From Faeciplasma sp048393055 (lineage in GTDB: Bacteria; Bacillota; Clostridia; Oscillospirales; Ruminococcaceae): DNA of 64,000 nt. Positions 32,201-39,550 of this stretch are shown here, one piece after another. How positions within the stretch are numbered: position 1 is the first letter of the stretch; every line of letters begins with the position of its first letter. The position numbers and the translations under genes were made by a program. The stretch is taken from positions 1 through 64,000 of the forward strand of contig DBFJJS010000005.1 of assembly GCA_048393055.1 (NCBI GenBank). The letters are read 5' to 3'. The notes below the pieces were generated by a model. The model had not been told where the DNA came from and searched no databases. It worked only from the letters and a program-made list of their open reading frames with translations.

Positions 32201-32685
32201 TCGAGGAGGCAATAGCCGAAAACAAGGGCGAGGCAAAGCCTCATGCAGCCGAGGACTGCCTTATAGACGTCACGATAAACGCGTTCATACCTCCAGACTA
32301 TATCGAGGACCTGCCGTCAAGGATAGAGGCGTACCGCAAAATAGCCGGGATCTGCACTCGCGAGGACAGTGAGGACGTAATAGACGAGCTTATCGACCGC
32401 TACGGCGAGCCGCCCAAATCGGTAGTAGGGCTTGTGGACGTCGCGCTGCTCAGAAACAGCGCTTCAAAGCTCGGAATAAAGGAAATAACCCAAAAGGGGC
32501 AAAATATCCTTTTCTATCTGACGTCCAGCTCCCCCGTCAACGGTATTATGAACCTTACAAAGAAATATAATGGCAGAATACTTGTAAACGGCTCGGAAAA
32601 CGGCTACGCATCGATAAAACTGATACAGGGAGAAAAGCCCATCGCGCTGATGAAGGAAGTTATCCAAACCATGGGCATGGATTAA
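29233..32685 (+). CDS. mfd: Transcription-repair coupling factor
   Basis: Removes RNA polymerase stalled at DNA damage and recruits UvrA. The 1150-aa protein has an N-terminal UvrB-like part, the CarD/RID domain ([18 protein letters not shown], ~residues 490-550), then a RecG-like superfamily 2 helicase with [17 protein letters not shown] (Walker A), IDEEQRFGV (Walker B) and [35 protein letters not shown] (motifs V-VI), and a C-terminal TRCF domain. Full length. The start has GAAAGGAAC upstream. A hairpin terminator follows the stop. Confidence 0.97.
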   Translation: [1150 protein letters not shown]

Positions 32686-32697
32686 TTGAACAATATC

Positions 32698-32740
32698 AAA
32701 AACAGGGCCTTTTTCATCAGGAAATTGTCCTGTTTTTGTA
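32698..32740 (+). terminator. Probable mfd terminator
   Basis: AAAAACAGG (32698-32706) pairs with CCTGTTTTT (32729-32737), with a small inner CCT/AGG stem, ending in the T run of the stem itself. Confidence 0.65.
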
Positions 32741-32899
32741 ATTGTATAATTTAAACAAAAGCTGACGTGCGGTTTGGTCAATTCGTAGAAATCGCCAGTT
32801 CAAACATCAAAAACGCCACACTTTTTTATAATTTGTCTATACTTTTTTTGTCCTTTAATGTATAATCGATTTAATATTTAATATGGAGGGATATTCTTT

Positions 32900-35278
32900 A
32901 TGCATATGCGTGCTGGTAAATTTTTTGCAGTCGTCTTGACTATTGCAATTATTTTAACAGCCCTGCCTGTTGGCAGTATGACGGTAAACGCAGCTGAGGA
33001 ACCACAGTCTAACCTCAGACGTCCCGTCTCAAACGAACAGCCGATGTGGATTGTACATATCGACACTTGGAACTTTGCCGATCCCGAGGCAATAATCAAG
33101 CTTGTACCTGATGATGTAAAGCCCTTTGTTGTCTTTAACATTTCGCTTTCGATCAATTGGGATTCGGACAAACAGCGGTTTATGATTGTAGAAGATGGCT
33201 ATGAGACCGCCAAATCGTGGGTAAGGACCTGTGCTGAAAACAACGTCTGGTGCATGATACAGCCCGCCAGTGGCGGACAGTGCCACTTCCCCGACTATGA
33301 CACCACCGTTGACTATGAAGAGACCGTATTTGCGGAGTTCTTCCGCGACTACCCAAACTTTATAGGCTACAACTACTGCGAGCAGTTCTGGGGCTTTGAC
33401 CAGGAGGACTTCCCTGTTACCGCAGAACAGAGATATCAGCACTTTGCCGGGCTTTTGGAGCTTTGCAACAAGTACGGAGGATATCTTGTGGACAGCTGGT
33501 GCGCAAACCAATGGAGTCCGCCGATAAGCCCGATTGCAATGCTCAAGAAAATCCCCGAATTTGAGCAGGCGTGCAAGGATTATACCGAAAACTTTATACT
33601 TCTTGAAAAATATACGCAGACAGGCTATATCGCAGACGTTGAAAGCCTTGTAGAAGGAATATGGCTTTCGGGATACTGCGGCAACTTTGGCGTTAGATAT
33701 GACGACACCGGCTGGACGGATTCAAACTGGAGCGGCTCCGGCGATGCCTCCAAAGACGAGTACCGCTCCGTGACCTCGCTCGCGGTTTACTTTGAACGCT
33801 TCCTTCTTAACGGCGCCACAGTAATAGACGGTCCCGAAATTATTTGGACAGAGTGCTTCAGAGAAACGGAGCAGACGACCTCTGATGACGGCTATACTAC
33901 AAGAAACTGGGACATATTTGAGCAGTTTGAGACCGTAACCACGGATTTCTTCCGTCAGGTACTGAACGGAACGATACGCATACCGACACGTGAGGAGGTT
34001 ATCGAGCGCACAAAGGTCATACTCATAAACGACGTTGAAACCGGCAACGACGACGATAAGTACTCCACACCTGTGTCGCTGACAGAGGGACTTTACCGCA
34101 TGGACGGCGACGGAGGTCTTAAGGACAACCACACTATTTACAAGAAAACAGGAAGATATCCCACAATTCCGATGTCAACGGGGCTTGCCGACGAAACCGC
34201 ACAGGCATTTGAAAATGTAATATACAAATCTGAGTACGACGAGCTGTTCCCCACGATTGAGGATAAGGTGGAATACTTCAACGAGTTGTTCCCGCAGGAA
34301 TACACCGGAGATATATATGCAGGCAGATACGAGAACAGATGGGTCGTTTACTGCCCGTACAAAAACAACGGAGCGTCTGCGTCGGGAGAGCTTGAGCTTA
34401 AGTATAACACCTGCTCGACCATCAGCTTTGAGTTCCCGAGATACTCAAACGCCATAGTAACAGAGTATTCCGACAGCATAGAGCTTTATCTTAACAACTA
34501 CGACGAGGATACGTTCAGGGCGGCAACAGAGGTTATAACAATAACTGGCTGCGCGTCCGAACCCACCTATACATATGAGGACAGAGGCATAACCCAGGCT
34601 ACCGTTACTTCTGAGTACGCAGACGGCGTATTCACCCTTACGATACAGCACATCGGTCCTATGGACGTTACAATAAACTGCTCCGGAAACGAAACCGGAA
34701 AGGAAACGGAATATCATGAAGCCGTGCTTGCAGAGCCGTCAGCTCCTCCGATATACACAGGAACTCTTCAACACGAGGCAGAGGTATTTGAGTACAAAAA
34801 TATTGACAGGTGCATTTCCAATGGAGCAAACGAGTATATAAGAAATTACACCGGTCAGGGATACATGTCACTTGGAAATGCGGAGGGCGTATCGGTAAGA
34901 GACAGTTTTAATGTGCTTGAGGACGGAACATATACAGTAACGCTCAGGTATCGCTCAGACAGTACAGACACCCTCAGGCTAAGCTCTGGAATGATGAATT
35001 CAGCCGAGCTTGCGCTAACTGACACCGCAGGAGAATGGGCACAGGTCAGCGCTCAGCTGTTCTTAAGTGAGGGAGACAATCTTATAACCCTCGACGCCGT
35101 TACTCCACTTGCGGGAGAGGTTTTCATCGACAACATTACGGTGGATTTCCTTGAATCCGGCACGAACATAATGCCTGTTCTTATTATCTGCGCCGCAGTA
35201 GTGGCTGTGGTTCTTATCGCAGGCATAATTATAGTTATCTGTCTGATCCAAAAATCGCACAAAAAGAATGCAGCGTAA
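32900..35278 (+). CDS. Surface-anchored GH98 glycoside hydrolase
   Basis: A 792-aa exported enzyme. It has a signal peptide (residues ~1-32, cut near NAAEE), then a GH98 TIM-barrel opening RRPVSNEQPMWIVHIDTWNFADPEAIIKLVPDDVKPFVVFN, closely resembling GH98 endo-beta-galactosidases. A C-terminal CBM6/35-like beta domain (about 615-750, LQHEAEVFEYKNID and YTVTLRYRSDS) is followed by a membrane helix (~758-782) and a KKSH-type basic tail. GH98 enzymes cleave blood-group A/B-bearing glycans, though some act on xylan; here the nearby fucosidase favours host glycans. It has a GGAGGG site and a TATAAT at 32861-32866. Confidence 0.85.
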   Translation: MHMRAGKFFAVVLTIAIILTALPVGSMTVNAAEEPQSNLRRPVSNEQPMWIVHIDTWNFADPEAIIKLVPDDVKPFVVFNISLSINWDSDKQRFMIVEDGYETAKSWVRTCAENNVWCMIQPASGGQCHFPDYDTTVDYEETVFAEFFRDYPNFIGYNYCEQFWGFDQEDFPVTAEQRYQHFAGLLELCNKYGGYLVDSWCANQWSPPISPIAMLKKIPEFEQACKDYTENFILLEKYTQTGYIADVESLVEGIWLSGYCGNFGVRYDDTGWTDSNWSGSGDASKDEYRSVTSLAVYFERFLLNGATVIDGPEIIWTECFRETEQTTSDDGYTTRNWDIFEQFETVTTDFFRQVLNGTIRIPTREEVIERTKVILINDVETGNDDDKYSTPVSLTEGLYRMDGDGGLKDNHTIYKKTGRYPTIPMSTGLADETAQAFENVIYKSEYDELFPTIEDKVEYFNELFPQEYTGDIYAGRYENRWVVYCPYKNNGASASGELELKYNTCSTISFEFPRYSNAIVTEYSDSIELYLNNYDEDTFRAATEVITITGCASEPTYTYEDRGITQATVTSEYADGVFTLTIQHIGPMDVTINCSGNETGKETEYHEAVLAEPSAPPIYTGTLQHEAEVFEYKNIDRCISNGANEYIRNYTGQGYMSLGNAEGVSVRDSFNVLEDGTYTVTLRYRSDSTDTLRLSSGMMNSAELALTDTAGEWAQVSAQLFLSEGDNLITLDAVTPLAGEVFIDNITVDFLESGTNIMPVLIICAAVVAVVLIAGIIIVICLIQKSHKKNAA

Positions 35279-35283
35279 GACGC

Positions 35284-35337
35284 GCCCCTGTAATGCGGAA
35301 TAAAACCCGCATTACAGGGGCATTTTTCTTTTTTTAT
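35284..35337 (+). terminator. GH98 gene terminator
   Basis: A 15-bp stem (35284-35298 with 35307-35321) is followed by ATTTTTCTTTTTTT. It begins five bases after the stop. Confidence 0.95.
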
Positions 35338-35862
35338 GGAATCACATGAAGCATTAAGGCAAAAAAATTTTCCACCCGCGGTATGTACTTTTAATTTTGA
35401 TTTTGGCTATTCAATTGCATATCCGCAAAGTATTTTTTAAAACCAAGGTGTGGACACCGTGACTAAGGCAAGGAAAGTCGAAAAAATATGTGAGACAAGA
35501 TTTATAGAAAAGTAACATTGTAACACAATAAGATAATGAGTAAGCGTTAAAAGATTAATAAAATTTTTAATTGTTCATCCTCCATTTTATTTTGCATTTA
35601 ACTGTTAACCCGATATATTCATTTATTGTTAATAAAATGATTTATTTTATAATTATACTACACTAAAATATATTTACTATTTAATTTATTTTAGTAAAAA
35701 AAATAATTTTTTGACTCTATGGTGAATTTACACACTTTATATTTTTAAAATAATTACATCAAATGCACATCCTTTGTTGCAAGCATGTTTAATAATATAC
35801 AAGCTTAATAACATAATGCATTAATTAATAATAAAGTAAGATGATAAGACGACCGCATATAG
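35338..35862. other. AT-rich gap with no recognisable gene
   Basis: About 525 bases that are markedly more AT rich than both flanks, full of short A and T runs and in-frame stops on both strands. The only structured pieces I see are a small palindrome (GGTGT-GG-ACACC, about 35448-35459) and scattered TTAATAAT-type repeats. I find no RNA gene, promoter pair or ORF of note. It may be a decayed insertion next to the tRNA gene. Confidence 0.6.
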
Positions 35863-35863
35863 A

Positions 35864-35907
35864 TAAAAATTAGCCGCAAGTACTATACATAGTGCTTGCG
35901 GCTAATT
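35864..35907 (-). terminator. tRNA-Pro terminator
   Basis: A long stem (35868-35885 with 35890-35907, one G-T pair) with a 4-base loop directly abuts the CCA end of the tRNA. On the minus strand it is followed by TTTT. Confidence 0.9.
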
Positions 35908-35983
35908 GGTCTGAGTGACGGGACTTGAACCCACGGCCTCTACCACCCCAAGGTAGCGCTCTACCAAGCTGAGCTACACCCAG
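35907..35983 (-). tRNA. tRNA-Pro (anticodon GGG), CCA encoded
   Basis: A 77-base cloverleaf on the minus strand: acceptor CTGGGTG/CACTCAG (one G-T), D arm GCTC/GAGC, anticodon stem CTACC/GGTAG with loop TTGGGGT (anticodon GGG, reads CCC and CCU), T arm with TTCAAGT loop and two wobble pairs, then A-CCA. It stands alone with its own promoter and terminator. No prophage or island end duplicates its 3' part in this window. Confidence 0.95.
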
Positions 35984-35998
35984 ATACACAACATGCGT

Positions 35999-36027
35999 AT
36001 TATAACATATCGTTTTTAAAAAATCAA
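35999..36027 (-). promoter_or_regulatory. tRNA-Pro promoter
   Basis: On the minus strand TTGATT (36027-36022), 17 bases, TATAAT (36004-35999); transcription would start close to the tRNA 5' end at 35983. Confidence 0.82.
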
Positions 36028-36200
36028 GTTGTTTTTAAAAGTTTTTCTTAAACTAACCTCATGTGTATTTCTAAATACAGCATACAAGTATATTCATATT
36101 AAAATCGCCTTTTCTCGGCTGCGAACAAAAGATTTCCCATCTATTAATACTTAACAACACACGTCATAATCTCATGCAAAGCCTGACCAATACGCAGGCT

Positions 36201-36737
36201 TTACGCTTTTCGTTTCATATATCTTTCTTCTTCGCTGAAAATGCAGCCGCAGTATTTTTGCATATAATACCCTGCTTCCCTTGCTTTTTGCTGACCCTCT
36301 CTGAAATACGGTCTGAAATCGCGATATAAAAATTTTATACCGTACTTTTGCGCCTTTCTCTCTGCCACGTCCGCAATAAGCTCATGCTTTTGGTATGGAC
36401 TTATCAAAAGAGATGTTGTAAAGCTGTCAAAACCACTTTCAGACGCGTATTTCGCCGCCCTGTCGAGTCTTATATCATAGCATTTTTCACACCTGTCCTC
36501 AAAATTCGGATATACCAGCCCTATAAACTCGCGCAAACCGTAATCATCTATGACCACAAGGGGCATATCTATATTTTTAGAGTGAGCAATAAGCGTATCC
36601 CTCCTTGCTCTGTACTCGGTAAACGGATGTATATTCGGATTATACCAAAAGCCAGTAACGTCTATATTTTCATCGCGCAGCGTCTGTATGCACATATAAG
36701 AGCACGGCGCGCAGCAGATATGCATAAGCGTATTCAT
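36201..36737 (-). CDS. queH: Epoxyqueuosine reductase QueH
   Basis: Catalyses the last step of queuosine synthesis in tRNA, reducing epoxyqueuosine. The 178-aa protein has the QueH cysteine pattern: MHICCAPCSYM at the N-terminus, the CEKCY pair in the middle and YCGC near the C-terminus, which bind a 4Fe-4S cluster and a second metal. It is the usual length for this non-cobalamin enzyme. The first ATG (36737) has only a weak ribosome site, and an in-frame ATG four codons later would remove MNTL. Confidence 0.92.
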   Translation of the reverse strand: MNTLMHICCAPCSYMCIQTLRDENIDVTGFWYNPNIHPFTEYRARRDTLIAHSKNIDMPLVVIDDYGLREFIGLVYPNFEDRCEKCYDIRLDRAAKYASESGFDSFTTSLLISPYQKHELIADVAERKAQKYGIKFLYRDFRPYFREGQQKAREAGYYMQKYCGCIFSEEERYMKRKA

Positions 36738-36837
36738 ATATCAATCACTCGCTTTCAACATAGTAGTTTTTATTTATTATAACACTCTGGTGTATTTTTG
36801 TCCACGGTTATACATATAATTATAAAAAAGAAAGGAC

Positions 36838-37317
36838 ATGATCGCATATATGGCATCTATCAAAAAGCATCCGCTGATTTGCGCTGCAATTGCAGTTGCA
36901 ATCCCTTTGGCAGTAGGATTTCTTTCGTCGCTCATAGCGGGAAACATGGATCCTTCAATTATAAAGCCTCCCCTCTCGCCGCCCGACTGGGTTTTTCCTG
37001 TCGTATGGACAATACTGTACATTATGATAGGCATAGCGAGCTATATAGTATACAAAAAGTCCGACTGCTTAATAAACGACGCGCTTAAAGCATACGCTTA
37101 CCAGTTGTTTGTCAACTTCTGCTGGCCTATAGTATTTTTCCGCTTTGAATATTTTTCCGCCGCTGCAGTAGTGCTGGGTGTGCTGATACTTTTGGTAATA
37201 TCTAATATAATTGAGTTTTACAAGGTTGACAAAACAGCAGGAAAGCTTTTAGTGCCTTATCTTGTATGGTGTGTCTTTGCTTTATACCTGAACATCGGAA
37301 TAGCGTTATTAAATTAA
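36838..37317 (+). CDS. TspO/MBR-family membrane protein
   Basis: A 159-aa protein with five membrane helices and the TspO signature (KPPLSPPDWVFPVVWTILYIMIGIASYIV), then NFCWPIVFF and a final LVWCVFALYLNIGIALLN. TspO proteins bind porphyrins and related ligands in stress signalling; the ligand here is unknown. AAGAAAGGAC precedes ATG 36838; a second ATG at 36850 (MASIKKH) is also possible. It is divergent from queH. Confidence 0.93.
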   Translation: MIAYMASIKKHPLICAAIAVAIPLAVGFLSSLIAGNMDPSIIKPPLSPPDWVFPVVWTILYIMIGIASYIVYKKSDCLINDALKAYAYQLFVNFCWPIVFFRFEYFSAAAVVLGVLILLVISNIIEFYKVDKTAGKLLVPYLVWCVFALYLNIGIALLN

Positions 37318-37333
37318 TTTTCACTTTTGCGAT

Positions 37334-38020
37334 TTACACATAAAAAGCAGATTTCAACTTGTCTACAGCCCTTTTCTCTATGCGCGACACATAGCTGCGG
37401 GATATTCCAAGCAGCGACGCTACCTCGCGCTGAGTTAAGGGCTTTCTGCCGTACAGGCCGTATCTTAACACCGTTATAAGCTTCTCGCGCTTATTTAACC
37501 TGGTTTCCACCACCTTATAAAGCCTCTGTGAATTTAAAAGCAGGTCAACGTCATCGCATATATCCCTGTCCGCAGCGATAATATCCATGAGCGTAAGCTG
37601 GTTGCCGTCCTTATCTGTGTCTATGGGCTCGTCAAAATAAACGTCCTGCGAGCTCTTTTTGGTATTTCTGAAATGCATAAGTATTTCATTTTCAATACAT
37701 CTGGAGCCGTAAGCGGCAAACCGGTTCCCCTTTTCGCAGTCATATGTAGACACTGCCTTTATCAGCCCGACTGTGCCGATGGATATAAGCTCCTCCTGCT
37801 CTTCTCCCGTTACATAGTACTTCTTTACTATGTGCGCCACCAGACGCAGATTATGCAGTATAAGCTTATCCTTGGCGGACCTGTCCCCTGCCGCAAGCTC
37901 CTTAAACAGCCTCTGTTCTTCAGCCGCGCTAAGAGGCTTCGGAAACACGTTCCTGTCCTCAACGTGAAGTGCAAACCACAAAAGCTTGTCAAATATCGCG
38001 CTTATCAGCTTTATAAGCAT
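37334..38020 (-). CDS. sigK: Sporulation sigma factor, sigma-K type
   Basis: A 228-aa RNA polymerase sigma factor for late mother-cell gene expression. It has a short hydrophobic N-terminal pro-sequence (MLIKLISAIFDKLLWFALHV) followed by the SigK/SigE region 2 (LILHNLRLVAHIVKKYYVTGEEQEELISIGTVGLIKAVSTYD) and region 4 HTH (LTQREVASLLGISRSYVSRIEKRAVDKL). The gene is not split by a skin-type element. Its presence makes the organism a probable spore former. The start has AAAGGGG upstream. Confidence 0.95.
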   Translation of the reverse strand: MLIKLISAIFDKLLWFALHVEDRNVFPKPLSAAEEQRLFKELAAGDRSAKDKLILHNLRLVAHIVKKYYVTGEEQEELISIGTVGLIKAVSTYDCEKGNRFAAYGSRCIENEILMHFRNTKKSSQDVYFDEPIDTDKDGNQLTLMDIIAADRDICDDVDLLLNSQRLYKVVETRLNKREKLITVLRYGLYGRKPLTQREVASLLGISRSYVSRIEKRAVDKLKSAFYV

Positions 38021-38075
38021 CAGTCTTCACCCCTTTACAGCTTAAGCTTCTTAAATAATCCTATTCGCGATATGC

Positions 38076-38104
38076 TTGACTTAATTACTGCCGTGGGCTA
38101 TTAT
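38076..38104 (+). promoter_or_regulatory. Probable tmk promoter
   Basis: TTGACT (38076-38081), 17 bases, TATTAT (38099-38104), about 40 bp before the tmk ATG. Confidence 0.75.
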
Positions 38105-38142
38105 TATAGATATAACAGTATTTAAAAAGTGCAGGTAAAAAT

Positions 38143-38754
38143 ATGTCAAATTCAAAGTTCATTGTGTTTGAAGGACTGGACGGCTCGGGAAAGGGCACTC
38201 AGATAAAGCTGCTCGCTAAGCGCCTTGAGGCAGAGGAAAAGAAGGTGTTTTTGACCTGCGAGCCGACGCAGTACTCTACCGGCGGTCTGATAAGGGACGC
38301 GCTTGGAGGTCTTACAGTAAGAACCCCGGCGGAGCTTGCGGGTCTGTTCCTTACAGACAGGATAGCTCACTGCGCAAATCCTGTGAACGGCATAAAAAAA
38401 ATGCTGGAAAGCGGCGCTTACGTTATCTGCGACAGGTACTACTATTCATCGTTTGCATACCAGGGAATGGACACGAATCTGAAGTGGGTAATGGACGCAA
38501 ACCTGAACTGTCCGGAAATAATAAAGCCGGGCGTCTGCGTTTTTCTGGACGTTCCCCCGAACATATGCGACACGCGCATAAAAAGCGGCAGGGCTTCGCG
38601 CGAGATATACGAAAGCGCGGACAAAATAAAAAAAGTGCGCTCAAAATATCTCGATGTTTTCAGCCTTTTGCCGGACCACAATATAAAAATAGTAAATGCG
38701 GTCGGGGAAGTTGAAGAAGTCGCCGAAAGAATATATAAAGAGCTGTTTGGATAA
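38143..38754 (+). CDS. tmk: Thymidylate kinase
   Basis: Phosphorylates dTMP to dTDP. The 203-aa protein has the P-loop FEGLDGSGKGTQIKLL, the conserved CDRYYYSSFAYQG (DR motif) and a lid region near KSGRASREIYE. GCAGGTAAA precedes the ATG. The middle shows a somewhat divergent NPVNGIKKML stretch but all core motifs are present. It is a single gene ended by a bidirectional terminator. Confidence 0.94.
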   Translation: MSNSKFIVFEGLDGSGKGTQIKLLAKRLEAEEKKVFLTCEPTQYSTGGLIRDALGGLTVRTPAELAGLFLTDRIAHCANPVNGIKKMLESGAYVICDRYYYSSFAYQGMDTNLKWVMDANLNCPEIIKPGVCVFLDVPPNICDTRIKSGRASREIYESADKIKKVRSKYLDVFSLLPDHNIKIVNAVGEVEEVAERIYKELFG

Positions 38755-38766
38755 TAGGCTTACAAA

Positions 38767-38797
38767 AAAAGCGGAGGAATGCCCCTCCGCTTTTAGC
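38767..38797. terminator. Bidirectional terminator between tmk and the HAD gene
   Basis: AAAAGCGGAGG (38767-38777) pairs with CCTCCGCTTTT (38784-38794). The stem's own A/T arms supply T runs on both strands. Confidence 0.88.
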
Positions 38798-38804
38798 TTT
38801 TTTG

Positions 38805-39521
38805 CTATTTTTGCCTGGAATCATTCAAAAGCCCGACTAAGCCGTCAAGATTATAAACCGTATAATCCTGACCGTAGGAAACGCCGCTTTTCCCCCTGTC
38901 TATCAGCACAGAGCAGCATCCGAACCGCTTTGCGACTGTTACGTCCTTTTTCTCGTCGCCTATCATAAGCATATTGCATGGCTCAAGCTCAAACCGCTTC
39001 GAAATTTGGACAAGCCCCGCGGTGTTCGGCTTCCTATATCCGCAGGAGGACGACGAAACATAAAGATCAAAATACGGCAGCAGCTCTGAAAAATAGCTTT
39101 TATGCAGCTCGTCGGGCATGCCTGTGGCGACGTCTGTCAGAGTAGCCAGCTTATATCCGCTTTTTTTGAAGCTTGAAAGAGCAGGAACAGTATCCGGATA
39201 TATGTATGCCCTTAGCTTCATGGATTCGAAAAACTTATTTATAACGTCCTCAAGCTTAAACCCCGCGCCCCAGCCATGCGTCACATCGGAAAATATTTTT
39301 TCCGGGGAATAATCCTCCTCGCGATAGTTGACGCTCGGGCTGTAGGAGCGGAAAATATCAAGGGACTTTTTAAGCTGCTCGCCGGTAAGACCAAGCCCCA
39401 GCTCGCTGTTTACGTATTCAAACGCTTTGGGATAATACTCGAGCCAGCTGTTCGGCATATCCTTATATTCCATGAGCGTTCTTCCGACGTCGAATACTAT
39501 TGCTTTAACATTATCATGCAC
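38805..39521 (-). CDS. HAD-family hydrolase
   Basis: A 238-aa HAD-IA-type phosphatase-like protein. Motif I reads FDVGRTL, with Gly where the second Asp of the usual DxD lies, as in the DxGxT subgroup of the family. Motif II is LTDVATG, and motifs III/IV lie in YRKPNTAG and MIGDEKKDV. A helical cap separates motifs I and II. The substrate is unknown. The missing second Asp may alter phosphatase activity. It is convergent with tmk. Confidence 0.85.
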   Translation of the reverse strand: MHDNVKAIVFDVGRTLMEYKDMPNSWLEYYPKAFEYVNSELGLGLTGEQLKKSLDIFRSYSPSVNYREEDYSPEKIFSDVTHGWGAGFKLEDVINKFFESMKLRAYIYPDTVPALSSFKKSGYKLATLTDVATGMPDELHKSYFSELLPYFDLYVSSSSCGYRKPNTAGLVQISKRFELEPCNMLMIGDEKKDVTVAKRFGCCSVLIDRGKSGVSYGQDYTVYNLDGLVGLLNDSRQK

Positions 39522-39550
39522 TTCCGTTTACCCCCCTGAATCCGCTCATA

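Noticed and set aside
36781..36826. tspO promoter TTGTCC-N17-TATAAA
   Set aside because: Its start point would leave almost no leader before the ribosome site at 36828-36836, so I do not annotate it.
37334..38020. Skin-like element splitting sigK
   Set aside because: The gene is one continuous 228-aa frame.
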